DNA of 64,000 nt from positions 124,645 to 188,644 of the forward strand of contig MNCI01030530.1 of assembly GCA_015680685.1 (NCBI GenBank), in the 5' to 3' direction. Shown here piece by piece: positions 46,092-57,964 of the stretch. The number at the start of each line of letters is the position of its first letter. Position 1 is the first letter of the stretch. The notes beneath the pieces were generated by a model. That model was not told the origin of the DNA and made no database searches. It saw only the letters and a program-made list of their open reading frames with translations. Origin of the DNA: Gnetum montanum. Lineage: Eukaryota; Streptophyta; Gnetopsida; Gnetales; Gnetaceae. A program made the translations under genes and the position numbers.

Positions 46092-46951
46092 TGATAAATC
46101 GTGTCTTGCTAGGCCTCAATATTAGATCCTTGATATTGGGTATGTGATATCGTAGCCTAGGTAACAATATCAAATACATGATACCATGATTCTTGTGTAA
46201 GCCTATAAATACACATTTGGATGCACATGAATGGGGGAAGTCAGTGAGTGTAAGTGTAGAGTATTTTTGTTAGTTTTAATTTGTTTTAGTTCTTTCCCCA
46301 TTGCATGCCCACAGTGTGATGATTGTAATTATATGGAATCTTTATTTGAGTGTAATGTACTTGGACACGTACATGATCAACAATAAAGATCAAGATTACC
46401 ACATCATTGCAACATTCACTTAGTTTTTAATTGTTTAATTATTATTGTTATTTATCATCTTCTTAGTTAATATTTCTTTACCATCATTTACTATTCTTGT
46501 TGTTAAATGTGAAATGAGTACGACTTAATCACAAACATTGAAGTGTAACTACTTGGTAACCCAGTAGCGTATTTAGGAGTGCTTAAGTAATGTGTGCTTG
46601 GTAATCCTAGAAGTAGTACATGAGGTTTAAGATGTGTATGGATGATTAACAATGGATGCTCATTGCACTTAGGCTAGTTTAGATTTTTCTTCTCATCACC
46701 TATTAGCTTACAACAAGTTTATTTTCCATTGTTTCTAGGAGTAGCACTAGTTTAGGATCACATCATTCACCTCACTTTGGACTAAACCATACATGACCAA
46801 GTAAATACTAGTCTAGGTGGAAAGAAAGTGAGCTATAATCAATGTGTAACTATCTAGATACCACAACTATTCCATTTGCAAAGCTTGACTAGATCGTGCG
46901 TGAATGCTCATATTCATATGGTTGAGTGTAGGGGTACCTTGCCACTCATCA
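46092..46951 (+). repeat. G2 3' LTR
   Basis: This 860-bp partner of 38159-39015 begins TGATAAATC. The TATA box CTATAAATAC is at about 46203. By eye the first 160 bp differ from the left LTR at well over ten positions, mostly transitions. Confidence 0.9.
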
Positions 46952-46956
46952 ATAAC

Positions 46957-47216
46957 CATGATCAATATAGCCAAATATTAATATTGGTACTTACAAAAAA
47001 TGCAACTTGCATAAGAATCATCTACTTCTCAAGAAATGAAACCCACATACAAATCATAAGAAATAGTCAAGATATTACTATTGATAGTTAACGAGAAATG
47101 TATCCCACATAAGAATCATCAACAATCACTAAACAGTAGTACCAAACATAAATCAACAATCCAATACTTAGTGGTTGGGAGACTTATCCAAATCACTTAA
47201 TAAATCAAGGTAGAAT
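46957..47216. repeat. Short-motif array broken by G2
   Basis: Copies of AGAAATGNAACCCACATAA-like text occur near 46993, 47031 and 47091. Together with 38098 and 38136 they form an irregular array with 35-60 bp spacing, and G2 was inserted into it. Confidence 0.55.
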
Positions 47217-48265
47217 TGTTAACATTTTTTTTGTATGTCAGAATATTGAAAATGAATTACTTGTCAATATCTCATTGAGATTCTTACATGCCCAAGGAAG
47301 ATTAATTTGCCACATCAAGAAGACCAAGAAGTGAAAAAGACTTGGTAATTCATTATGCTAGAGCATGGTAGAAAATGCAAGGAACTAGAGGAGAATCATA
47401 GGAATAGGATACACCCCAATACAAGAGGAGAATTATTATAGCTTGTTAAGAAATACCAAGATGAAATGAAACAACTATTCCAAGATCCTACATCTTAACA
47501 AGAGATCCCATAGAAATAGGAGATGTCTCACAATATCATGAGACATCCCATGCCAAGTAGAGGCATGTCAACCAAGATGTCTCCAATTTGAAGAAAATAT
47601 CTCAGCCATATTAGAGATGTCTAGGATCCAAATGAGATGTCTCCTTTGTAGGTTACCTAAATCAATGATATGTCCTAGGTTAAGAGCAATACATATCAAG
47701 TAGTAGTTTCTAGTTATTGCAAGGATTCAAATAGGCAATTGGAGAAGAAAAAAACTATAAAGAGATGCCAAACTTAAGAGAAATGGAGCAAGAATTAGAC
47801 AAGCATTGTATGCATCCTTTTGAATTCAAGATCCCTCATCTTCCCTATCTTTCAATGTTTTGAGTAAGAATATATATATATATCTTTGAGAAGTCAAGAT
47901 CCTTATTTATTTTATCTTTTGATGTGTTTTTGTTTTGAGCTCAAAGCAAGGAATCTAAAAACTTAGTTCAATTTTTCCTTGTCTCTCTTTCCATTTTATT
48001 CTTGTCCTAAGGAGCTATTTGTATTGTGGACATAGACTCTCATAAAATCCTAAGGGGTTGGATGAATTTCTTAAGAGAAATCATCTTTGGTAAAGCTTGA
48101 GAGCTTGTTGAGACCTAAGGGTCTATTGTAATTAAAGACTCATATAGGTTGTAGCATCCTTGAAATCACATTCTAAGAAACAAAGTTAGGAGGTGTGTAA
48201 AGATTCTACCCTTTAACTGTGGAAGCACTCAAGTTGGAGAACCATGTAGTGCAAAAAGTCAGTCA
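47217..48265 (+). repeat. Possible copia-type LTR (motif-rich, TATA-bearing)
   Basis: The stretch begins TGTTAACATTTTTTTTG and ends near GTCAGTCA, followed by TGTGGAACTGAAC, which weakly recalls a Met primer site. It contains a TATA-like ACTATAAAG at about 47751 and repeated GAGATGTCT motifs (47518-47645), as in the minus-strand copia LTR at 2356-3300. There is no target duplication, so the limits are uncertain. Confidence 0.35.
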
Positions 48266-48778
48266 TTGTGGAACTGAACTTATTCATGCCTCTCTAACTT
48301 CTAAATCATCATGAATCTAATGTCAAGAATTGATGAGTCTAAAACCCATATTTTATCAAATAATTGATGCTAAGGAAAAATGATAAACTTAGAGAAATGG
48401 CCAAAATGATATTATTTTCAAAAAAATGATCAAAAGGTTGCCAAAGATTACTAAGATCTAAAATAAAACTACCTAGTGGATTACTAAAACTCTAAAATGA
48501 TTAAAAAAAATGTAAAATTATAAGGATGTTATAAGCTTATAAAAATCCTTTAAAATGTGATTAGTTAGTGTTTCAAACTTTCAAATGCTTAGGAAAATCC
48601 TATAATCTATATTTATAACCATTTTTGTAATCTTTGAAAGATAATAGCTAGAGTATCACTTAAGAAAAGTTGTTGAAAATGATACATGATAGGAAATAGT
48701 GACATTAACTAACATTGTATCCTTACAATGGTTTGATGATAGACCATCTCAAAAAATGAAGGATGTGGTCTAATTGGT
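48266..48778. other. AT-rich non-coding stretch
   Basis: No ORF or repeat pair is supported. It continues the older AT-rich background between the LTR-like block and R1 copy b. Confidence 0.5.
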
Positions 48779-49622
48779 ACTAATGAGTTGAGTAACTTTT
48801 TCTTATAGTCCATCATAATCCAAAGTTATTTTGATATTCAAAAATGCAAATTATGGGCTAAAAACCTAATCCTATGGTCCAAAATGTAGCAAAAGTAAAA
48901 TAGAGTCAAAATAGATCTACCGGAGGTAAAATTTGATCTTTATAAGTATAAAAATATTGTATCTTAAAAATATTAAGAAAACATATTAGATTTGATCGGA
49001 AAAAATTTCAAAATATTTCACAAACTATTATTAAATAATCAAATAAAACCAAAGCACGTGTACACCAAAAGTGCATATAACTAATGTTTGAAAAACATAA
49101 AAGTAAATTTTATAACAAATTTTCACTACTTGATTAACAACACTATAGCTAAAATCCTTCCATGACTAAAATCTTTAAAATAGACTCCAAACCCTAGGCA
49201 AATTCCAAGGTTAATAGTGAAATCCAAGTGAAATCTAAAATGAAATGTAAAGAAAAGCACTTGTAAAGATCCTAGTTGATACCATAGACCTTGATATAGT
49301 ATCTTTCCAAACCGATACATTTCCCTTTTCTAGCTTTATCTTCTAAATGTTGGTAAAATTAAATGGATGGATTTTGATGGAAGGGTTGCTAAATATTTAT
49401 ACTCACAAGGCCATGCTGGGGTAAAGAAAAAAGGGTAAATCTATTAGGAAAACCTAAAAATAAAAAGAAAATATAATTAATATAAAATTTCTAAAAGTAA
49501 CAAAAATAATTTTCTAACTTGGAATTATACCTAGTGCTAGCCCACTTGAGTACACTCTATGGACTATCTAGTAGCTATGTATATCATTAAGCCAAACAAA
49601 AGCTTTAAGGTCCAACTATAGT
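48779..49622 (+). repeat. R1 repeat copy b (cut by T2)
   Basis: It matches 10887-10986 joined to 34896-35600. It stops at 49622, where T2 begins, so T2 inserted at or inside its end. It has no coding potential. Confidence 0.55.
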
Positions 49623-51858
49623 TGAAACACCATTAATTTTGGGACTTTCATGATTCAGCACAGTCCTAAAATTTGGGCAAGGATCTCTACAAGAAGGGTG
49701 TCATGCTGGACCACGTAGACAACATGGAACCCTAGAGGTCCTAACGCCTACGAAGCTACTTCTAGGCTTGCCTACCATCCTCTGTAGCACAATCAACACA
49801 ACACCCAGTCATGAGGCCAATTTGCACAAAAGAGGCACTAAGGATGGACTGTACATTTTAGCAAATTATTTAATTATAAAGCCTACTACACTGCACAACA
49901 TAGAAGTCCATGTGGTGTTAAAACTATTACAAGTGTTAGATTAGATGCAGAAGATGCAATTGGAAGATATTTGGTTTTCAAAGATGCTTACCCCACTTTA
50001 TCCTTGAAATGTGATCAGTATGATGCAGAAAAATAGAGAAAATTTCATCAAAAATCACCTCAATGTAAGTGCTACACTGGGCTACACTACATAGTGTAGC
50101 ACAGCGTAGCAGGGCCCTAGCATGACAAAATATTTTCTCAAATTGTATTAACATGGAAAACACAATTTCCCATGCTTCAACCATGAAAAATGCTTGTGCC
50201 ATTGCCACCTCAGAATATGACTAAGATCCCATGATAGAACACTTGCAAAGTAAGTTGAAAATTGGGCAAAATTAGGTGCTACACTGTGCTATGCTACACA
50301 GCGTAGCATAGTGTAGTAGGATGATAATGTAAGAAGATCCTCCATCAAGTTGTTCTAGCAAAAGAATTGCACTTGGCCATGCTTTAACCTCCAAGACTAC
50401 CTATCCCACTTTGCCCTCAAGTCCCAATAAAAATATCCCAACAAAACATTGCAAGTTTTGATTCAAATTCATCCTAGATTGATTGCTACATTACGCTATA
50501 TAGTGTAGCATAGCGTAGCAAGGACCTAAAAGATAAAAGGTGCCCCATGGATGAAACTAGGAAGTCTCAGGCTCCTTTAACATGAAAAGTGTAATGGTTA
50601 GTTGTTGAAATAGCTTGCCTTGCCAAGCCTTGGAGGGGTATTTTTGATTTTCAAGCAAGATTTGTCTTAAAGGTGGCTGATACGCTATGTTACACTGTAG
50701 AGTGTAGCATAGTGTAGTGAGTGGATACTCATGCTACTCCACTACATTGAACAACATAAGTAGCATAACACTTTAAAAGAAGTTACAAGACATATCCTAA
50801 AGCTCTAGGACTCATCATCGATGGTCATTTCTACCCTAGCATCTCCTTGACAGCTAAGATTAGTAATTTTCCTTGCTTTTTGCATCCCTTGTCAAGTCCC
50901 AAAATTGTCTCTATGCTTGATCCTACTCATAAGAGAGGGGAAGATGTAGTCCTGAAGTGTAAGCTTCACTTTACATTTGTCATAAGCATTCTTTGTAAAA
51001 ATATGGTAGTCCCTTAGGTACATGCAGTCTGAATGATATGGTCATAGCTCAGTAGGTTTCACTTCCAGCCTTGTTCCATTCAGTGTAGCACAACAACGTA
51101 GCACCACACATCAGCATAGCACATCCACGTTTGTGCCTTGTGGGACCTACAACATGTGATATTTGAGCCACATCTCTATCCCGCTATTGGCTCTATAAAA
51201 ACCCTAGCAAACAACATTCTAGAGGTTGGCTTTTGGTAGTTGGCTTCTGACATTAAGCTTTGATGAAGAGATTGGTGAATAGAAGGTTGATAAACAACAA
51301 ATCCTAGCAGTAGCACTTCTTGCATCTCTCTTCAACCCAGCATAGTAGCTCTTAGCCCAGCAAGCATTGGGTCATTGGTTCGTGTGAGCATCTCATTAGT
51401 AGTAGTCTAGGAGCTGTGACCATATCATTCCATTGCTAGTTGTGCCTATCCAATACTACATACCAATTGTACACATTCATCATCCAAACAAAGATCAAAT
51501 CCCCCAATTTTGGCGTGGTGCATTCCCTCACCTAAACTCTCATTCTATTTTTACTATAACATATATGCTACATCTTTGTGTACTTGTTCATGCTTATTAT
51601 CTTGGTTACATACTTTAATGCATCTCTATTGTTGTGCACACCCACGTTCTCTTCCATTTCATCCTTAGCATGTTATATTTTAGAATTATTATTTGCCTAT
51701 AGTTATTGTACACCACATAAGTCCTGAAATGACCAACCAAACCGTTCAGGGCACCCCATTTCTATTTTCTCTAGCATAGCCCTCACACAGATATAGGGTT
51801 AGGCTATACACTTGATAACCTCTCGGTGTTCTAGCCATCGACGTTTTCAGACATCATA
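49623..51858 (+). repeat. T2 5' LTR with about 200-bp periodic hairpins
   Basis: This 2.24-kb LTR begins TGAAACACC and ends CAGACATCATA (degraded CA). The inverted-repeat motif CTATGCTAC..GTAGCATAG and relatives occur near 49885, 50080, 50290, 50490 and 50690. The TATA box CTATAAAAAC is at about 51193. It is homologous, in inverted orientation, to 52787-54970. Confidence 0.85.
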
Positions 51859-51863
51859 GTTTT

Positions 51864-51879
51864 TGGCATTAGAAGGAGG
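51864..51879 (+). promoter_or_regulatory. T2 primer binding site
   Basis: TGGCATTAGAAGGAGG differs from the T1 site by a short C/G-to-T/A change. It lies five bases after the LTR end, followed by GGCCT as in T1. Confidence 0.8.
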
Positions 51880-52332
51880 GCCTGAATCTCGGTGTTATTT
51901 CTGAGTACCATAGGTAGTCTTGCATGCTTTCTGTACCTTGTCACTAGCAACCTGCTAGCATAGACATGACACACCTATGGTTGTCTACATATCAGTTGGT
52001 CTAGATTGGTCGCCATGATAGTTCCTCTGGAACCCTATAGGACAAAAGCCCAAAACTTTCCACTACATTACATTGTCTACTATGTTATGTTTTCCATTAT
52101 GTTATGCTATCTGTATTTAATGTAGCGTAGTGACTCCAACAACATAGCAGTCCCTCTCAACGTAGCAAGTATAACGGTGAAGAAAAATTGATTTTCAACA
52201 TTTTCAGGTGTACCTGGTTTCAGCCTATTTTCCTTATGGCTTTCAACTATAATCATTTAGCATAAAAATGTGTTGTTTTCAACCATTTCTCACACATATA
52301 TCTTCCTCTTACACCTCTTTCGTGTAGGAAAG

Positions 52333-52786
52333 ATGAATCCTACAACCACTTTAGTCCCCACCTTGAACTTGGAGGATTCCTACTCTGTTCAACACATGAT
52401 AGATCCCGAGCGACTGCCCAACCCAATGCGAGTACAACCGCAGTCTCTTAGACTGCAGCATCAATCGCTCAAATGTTTTCCTTATGAAAAAGAGAAATAT
52501 AACGTCTTATGTGCCAAGATCCAAGAAAATATGCTATTGGATCGTCACGAGTTCGAGGAAAAATGTAACTTTGAAATCAATCATCGGAATGGAAAGGAGT
52601 TCATTCCCACTTCTGATATCACTATTCCACTCATCGAAATGTGCTAATGGCTTTTAAGCAAACTATTGCAATTGAGAAAATCAAGAGAACGAGACACAAC
52701 ATCCTACTATGATGAACCTTTTTAGGATGGGCAAGAGGAGTTAGAATCCCACTCTAATGGTGGAGGTCCAGTCTATTCCATGGCAA
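52333..52786 (+). pseudogene. gag: T2 gag N-terminus, interrupted by T3
   Basis: The ATG at 52333 (MNPTTTLVPTLNLEDS) opens a frame to 52647. Conserved blocks shared with T1 are QSLRLQ, YNVLCAKIQENMLLDRHEFE and KEFIPTSDITIPL. After a stop, weaker coding (QDGQEELESHS-like text, then VYSMA) still aligns with T1 gag until 52786, where T3 begins. So T3 broke this gene. Confidence 0.8.
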
Positions 52787-54970
52787 TGTAGCGATCAAAA
52801 ATGTCAGTGGCTGGAACACCGAGAGGTCACCTGGCATATAGCCTAACCCTGAATCTATGCGAGGGTCATGCTAAATGTAAAAGGATGCGGGGTACCCTGA
52901 ACGGTCTGGTCGATTAGATGGGGACTTAAGCAGTGTATAATATCCTTTTGTAAACATTGGTTTTAAGGTTATTATATGCACGTTGAGCGATAAGCGATGA
53001 ATGTGAGTCTATTGAAAATAATGCAAAACATAAAAATAACAAAACAAAATGAAACAAGTTTTGGTAAGAAAGTGCACTACCCCAAGATCGGGGATCTGAT
53101 CTTTGCTAAAATGAAGGAGGTGTACAAAAGATGGCAGTGGGAACAAGCACAGCTTACAACGAATAAGTATGGTCACAGTTCCTCAAACTGCTATCAATAG
53201 CTTGCTAATAGGGACCCTTTGCTTGCCAGTCTCCTTGCCAAAGCTGATCACTAGAGAGCTAAAATGCCAAGATCTCAACCAAAAATGCCAACTTCCAGAC
53301 ACGTAACTACCAAAATCCAACAATGCTAAAAGTTGATTGAATGCTCCAAGCCAACAATGCGAAAAGCAAACCCCACTAGAATGCTTCCAAAAGCCAATCC
53401 CTTGAATGTTGTTCACTGGGTTATTTATAGAGTTAGATGTGGGAGAGAAATGTGGTTTGAGTGCCACGTGTCCTGGGTCCTACAAAGCGTAGACATTACT
53501 ATGCCATGCTGCTATGCAATGTTGAAAATTACTATGCTATGACCATACTGTTCATGCTACATGTGCTAAAGTCCAATGAGTTGCTATATTTGTTACAAAG
53601 AAAACTGTCAATCAGTAAATTCAAAGTGGAGCCTGTGCTCCAGGACTATGTCTTCCCTACTCTTGCGAGCAGGGTCAAGTGTAGGGACAACTTTGGGGAT
53701 GGTTTGGGGGTGCAAAACAAGGAAAAATTTCTAATTTCACCTATTGGAGAGGTGTCAGGATGAGAATAACCATTACTAACCAATTCTGTAGCTAATCAAA
53801 GATGTCTTGAGGCCGCTACGCAAGTGTTACGCTGTTTATGCTCTCTAGCGTATGTAGCGTAAATATTCACACACTATGTTGTGTTATGCTGCATAGCATA
53901 GCCACTGGTCTTAAATGAAATCTTGCCTATAAGCTGAAAATACCTATCTGAGGCCTAGCTAGGCAAGTGACTGCAACCCTATCTTTCATGTTGAAAGGTC
54001 TTGGGACCTGCTGAGTTCATCTTTGGGACACTTTGATGTTTTGCATCCTTGCTACGTTGTGCTACATTATGTAGTGTAGCATAGTGTAGTAGCCAATATG
54101 ACATGCATCCTCACCTAGTTTTGCAATGCTTTGTCAGGAAACCATGCATGGAGCTTGATGGTGAAGTGGGATAGCCAGTCTTAGAGGCTAGAATATGGCC
54201 AAGTGCAATCTCCTTGCCGAAACCACTTGGAAAAGGGCCTTTGTGTGTTTTGTCCTTGCTACATTGTGCTACACTACATAACATAGCACAACATAACACC
54301 CAGCTTGGCTTGGAATCTAACTTAATCTTGCAAACGTTTTGTCATAGGATGTCAGTCATGTCCTGGCGTGTCAATAGAGAAAAATTGTTCGTCAGTTGAA
54401 ACCTAGAAAAATGTGTCTACTCCATCAGAGCCATCTGAGTGGGAGCATTGTAAGAGTATATCCCTTCTAGGCTATGCTACGCTATGTAGTGTAACATAGT
54501 GTAGCACTTGAGTGAAGAGGACCTCTGATGAAATTTGCCAAATTTTTGCTTTGTCACTTTGCTTGTGCATCAAGGATGAAGTGGGGAAGATTCTCTGGAG
54601 GGCTGAGTTGTCATCAATGTGCATATCTACTACCTATTTAGTCTTCTCGAGGCCTACTATGCTATGCAGCATAGCAGGTTTCTTCAGTTAGAAAACTTTT
54701 CAAACTATTTAGCTCATCCTGAAAACTTTTGGCAGCTTCTAACATGGTCTCTGGGTAGACTATTAGCTAGGTCAAGTACCAAGTTATGCAGGCTGGAGAG
54801 TTCAACAAGCCTTTCAACCAAAGTGATAGAAAAATTTCAAAACTGTATGGTCTACTTTCAATGCCTACATTGTCTGGATGGTCCATTGTGATGTTGCACT
54901 TGTGGAAATCCTTGCCCAAATTTCAAGACTTTGCTAAAGCATCAGGGTCCTAAAATTTTATAGTGTTTCA
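52787..54970 (-). repeat. T3 3' LTR
   Basis: This 2.18-kb LTR is the inverted relative of 49623-51858. The minus-strand TATA is TATAAATAA at 53421-53429. Hairpin motifs (GCTAC..ATGTAGTGTAGCATAG types) lie near 53850, 54060, 54260, 54470 and 54655, again about 200 bp apart. The left border starts TGTAGCGATC, preceded by GGCAA as a presumed target duplication whose partner is outside the window. Confidence 0.85.
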
Positions 54971-54987
54971 ATGGCCCCTCTTTGTTG
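54971..54987 (-). promoter_or_regulatory. T3 polypurine tract
   Basis: The minus strand reads CAACAAAGAGGGGCCAT directly before the LTR start TGAAACAC, as in T1 at 13554-13570. Confidence 0.8.
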
Positions 54988-56190
54988 ACATCTAGAGGAT
55001 CTACCCAAGAGACATTGACAAAGAATACGAAACACCATCGAAAACAAGATGCTAACATCACTCTCCAGTAGTCACTCAGATGTCACATTACGCTATTCTT
55101 GGGAGTACAAGGCTAGTTATGTAAGGAAAGGGGGTAAAGGATGGATTTGGGGGAACATGTTCGAGGGAGGAAAAGATATAACATAGCATGATCCCTCATC
55201 GAAGTTCTTGTGAGGGAGTCGACGTGCATGGGCATCCTCCTTTTGTTGGCTTTTGACCAATCATCAAAGTGCTTAGATATGGTCATTTTGAAACAGCTGT
55301 GATGCCATTTGTTTTGGGCACTTGTCCCCTTCTCTTTTTTTTTCTCTTTTTTGATCTTTTGTATTTTTTGTGCTTTTCTTCTGCTGTTCAACTATGGTCA
55401 CTTGGAAACAACCTTGTTTTTGCAAGGCAGGTGTTTCCTTCTCAAGATGAGTTATGTTACATCCATGTGGGGCTTTAACCTACCTGTGGATGCTTCCCAT
55501 GAGGCGAGTTGTGTTACGCTCATCATGGACTTGGTGGTTGGGCATGTGGAATGGATTTATATGCATTAGAAAAGCTTGTAAAGGAGATGTTAAAAACTAC
55601 AAGTATAAGGAATGAGGTCAAGTGGGTTGAGAGGGGGGGTAGGGTCTGCACTCCCAAGTAGCCAAGCTAGTCCAAGCGATCATTTTAGAACAATGTAGTG
55701 TCTTAGCTTCCGTGGTGAAACATATCTCTGAACAACGTTGTCTTGTCCTGTATCCTGCAAACATAACATAGAGAAAACCAAAAGAAATAACCATTAGGTG
55801 GAGTGAGGGAAAATTATTTCTTGCTTTAGACATGATTGGAGTAGTGAGTATTGTTGTTGAGGCATGCAATGTCAAAAGTAGAAAGGCCAATAGTGGTTCT
55901 AGTAATGACAAGCTGGAAAAGTTGGCACTGAAGAGGCTAGGATCAGTGGCGACGCTAGTGCTTAGGATTCCTTGCCCAAAGAAAACATCATGTAGTTCAG
56001 TTATAAGGTGAGAAGACTAACAGTTGAACATCTTTTGGGCTCAGATGGTGGTGAGGGTTAGAGGGTAGCAATTTTGTGGCTGGGCCACAATAGTGTTGGA
56101 ACTCTAGTAGAGGTGTTGATGGCAAGAGCTATTACTAGGATGAGTGGTGATGGTAGAGGTAGCTCTGGAAAGTTAGCAAGATGTCAAATG
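54988..56190 (-). other. T3 3' untranslated region
   Basis: No gene is supported. Text such as a GACATGGT..TTGAAACA..TGCC block and a T/C-rich run near 55325-55360 aligns with the T1 3'UTR (14035-14130). The AGTTTA repeats of the T1 3'UTR are not evident here. Confidence 0.6.
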
Positions 56191-57245
56191 ACATCTTTGG
56201 AAGGACCTTCCCAGTTGACCAAGAATTTGTTTACATGCTCATGAACAACTTTGAGAACTAAGTCCCCCTTCTTGATTGGCTGTTGATGTAAATTACAGTG
56301 GTGCTTTTGTCATTGCTTGTCCTGGTACCATTCAATGTAATCAACTATTCATGCATGCTCTTCCTCCATGGAGTCAAGATCGATGATTCTTGACTCATTG
56401 TTTTGAGCCTCATCTACAACATTTGAGAGGATCATCCAGAGTGATGGAACTTGGAATTCAAGAGGTAACACTGCTTCAGATCCATAAACGAGACTGTAAC
56501 GAGTCTTACCTGTAGACGTTCTACATGTTGTGTTGTAAGCTCACAACACGTGGAGGATTTGCTCATGCCATCGCCTTTTGCTACTACTAAGCATTTTTTT
56601 CAGTAGGTTAATGATGGCCTTGTTTGTTGCTTTTGCCTAATTTTTTTCCTGTGGGTAGTATGACGATGAAAAGGATTGCTTGATGCCAAGATTATTGCAA
56701 AAGGTTTTGGTTTCCACACTACTAAATTATGGCCTGTTTTCTATCACAATAGTTATGGGAAGACCAAACCTTGTTACCATGTTATCCAAGATAAAGTGGC
56801 ATACCTGTTGAGGGTAGTCTTTCTCAAGGGAATAGCCTCCACCCACTTTGTGAAGTATTTAGTTGTAGTGATTATGAAGCTATGTCCTGTGGAAGACTTA
56901 GGTGTGATGGGCCCTATGATGTCTAGTCTCCATCGTTGGAATGGCCACATAATCTATGTAGTATGTAACTCAATAGGCGATACGTATATGAGATTTGCAT
57001 GGCATTGACATACATTACACGTCCTAACTTTGGCAAGGAAATCTCATTCAATGCAAGGCCACTAGGACCCTAGGTGTCTAATTTTTGCTACCATAGCCCT
57101 AGGGGCTATGTGTCCTCCACATAGTCCCTCATGGACTTTGTTAACAATTTTCTGTGCTTCTTCCCCACCAACGCAAGCTAACAGTATCCCATCAAAGGAG
57201 CATTTGCATAAGGTGTTATCTCCTATGAGGACATACTACCGGGCT
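56191..57245 (-). pseudogene. pol: T3 integrase
   Basis: Blocks on the minus strand are HEGLCGGHIAPRAM (about 57140-57100), IIGPITPKSSTGHSFIIT and FTKWVEAIPLRKTT (about 56930-56820), then a frame-shifted core with a TGHN.VV block. The C-terminal part (56530-56200) reads GSEAVLPLEFQVPSL and ends FLVNWEGPSK. It is co-linear with the T1 integrase and heavily interrupted by stops. Confidence 0.78.
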
Positions 57246-57249
57246 TGCT

Positions 57250-57960
57250 TTTAGATTGCATCCTTTTGAGCAGATGTTAAGCTATGTGGGGGTTCACCAT
57301 GTTGAAGGTAAGCCTTAATGTTGGCGTACCACTCTTGGATGTCTATTGCACTTACAGATGTGATATGTGCCACTTGAGTAATAGGATCTGTGCATTCTAT
57401 TATCAAAGCGGGCAAAGTGGCAAACAAGTGCGATGGCACATTCAATGGTAACATGGCTAATGCATCTGCTATGGTGTTTTCATTGTGAGGTACATGTTGA
57501 ATGTCCAATGTTGTAAACTATTTTAACAAACTCTTAGCTAGATTGCAATAAGGTTACAAGTGTGAAGCCTTGCAAGCATAGACTTTAGTGATCTTGTTAA
57601 CAACTAATTGCGAATCACCTCGAATTGCCAAATGTTGAATCTTTAGCACTTAGGCTACTAAGAGGCCCCTAAGGAGTCCTTCATACTCTGCTACATTATT
57701 CATACAAAGGAATGTAAAGTGATATGAAAAGGGTTGAATTTCCATGGATGAAAATTTAATAACTACGGCGGAGCTTCCACCTCTGGTGGTTGTAGTGTCA
57801 TCAAAATGTAAACTCGCTTCAAAATCTGATGGCACACAGTTTAGGCTATTGATGTGTTCATCTAGGAATTTAGGTTCTTTTATTGCCTAATTGTTAATGG
57901 GTGAAGTTGTAAGCTATGTGGCTATTGCTCGACCCTTTGTTGATGATTGAGCTACATAAT
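57250..57960 (-). pseudogene. pol: T3 additional RNase H domain
   Basis: A LHFDDTTTTRGGSSAVVI block (about 57820-57765), MNNVAEYEGLLRGLL (about 57705-57655), IRGDSQLVVNKI (57630-57590) and NTIADALAMLPL (about 57480-57445) match the second RNase H of T1. The Asp-containing start (FDD) is better preserved here than in T1. Confidence 0.8.
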
Positions 57961-57964
57961 GTAA

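Larger units (their letters stand above)
38159..46951 (+). mobile_element. G2: non-autonomous gypsy-type LTR element with gag and extra ORF
   Basis: LTRs lie at 38159-39015 and 46092-46951, and both flanks carry ATAAC (38154-38158 and 46952-46956), a perfect target duplication. The tRNA-Asp-type primer site is at 39016, and the polypurine tract TCATGGGGGTA precedes the right LTR. Inside are gag (39150-41160), a non-coding spacer with a TATA-bearing cassette near 42610-42690, and a long sense ORF remnant (43188-45905) encoding a plant transposon-like domain and coiled coil. No protease, RT or integrase is visible in 8.8 kb. It presumably depended on a relative such as G0 for replication. Confidence 0.88.
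49623..52786 (+). mobile_element. T2: 5' part of a second Tat-like element
   Basis: It has an LTR at 49623-51858, a primer site at 51864-51879, a leader and the beginning of gag from 52333, all on the plus strand. It is cut at 52786 by the inverted element T3, and the rest of T2 must lie beyond the window. Homology to T1 is seen in the LTR ends (TGAAACAC start), the primer site and the Gag start. Confidence 0.82.

Noticed and set aside
47873-47884. TATATATATA run as a promoter
   Set aside because: It is a simple dinucleotide run in AT-rich DNA. The better promoter candidate in that block is the ACTATAAAG near 47751, and even that is uncertain.
55309-55569. Plus-strand 86-codon frame with a hydrophobic start
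   Set aside because: It comes from a T/C-rich tract of the T3 3'UTR that also exists in T1. The apparent membrane segment is a low-complexity effect.
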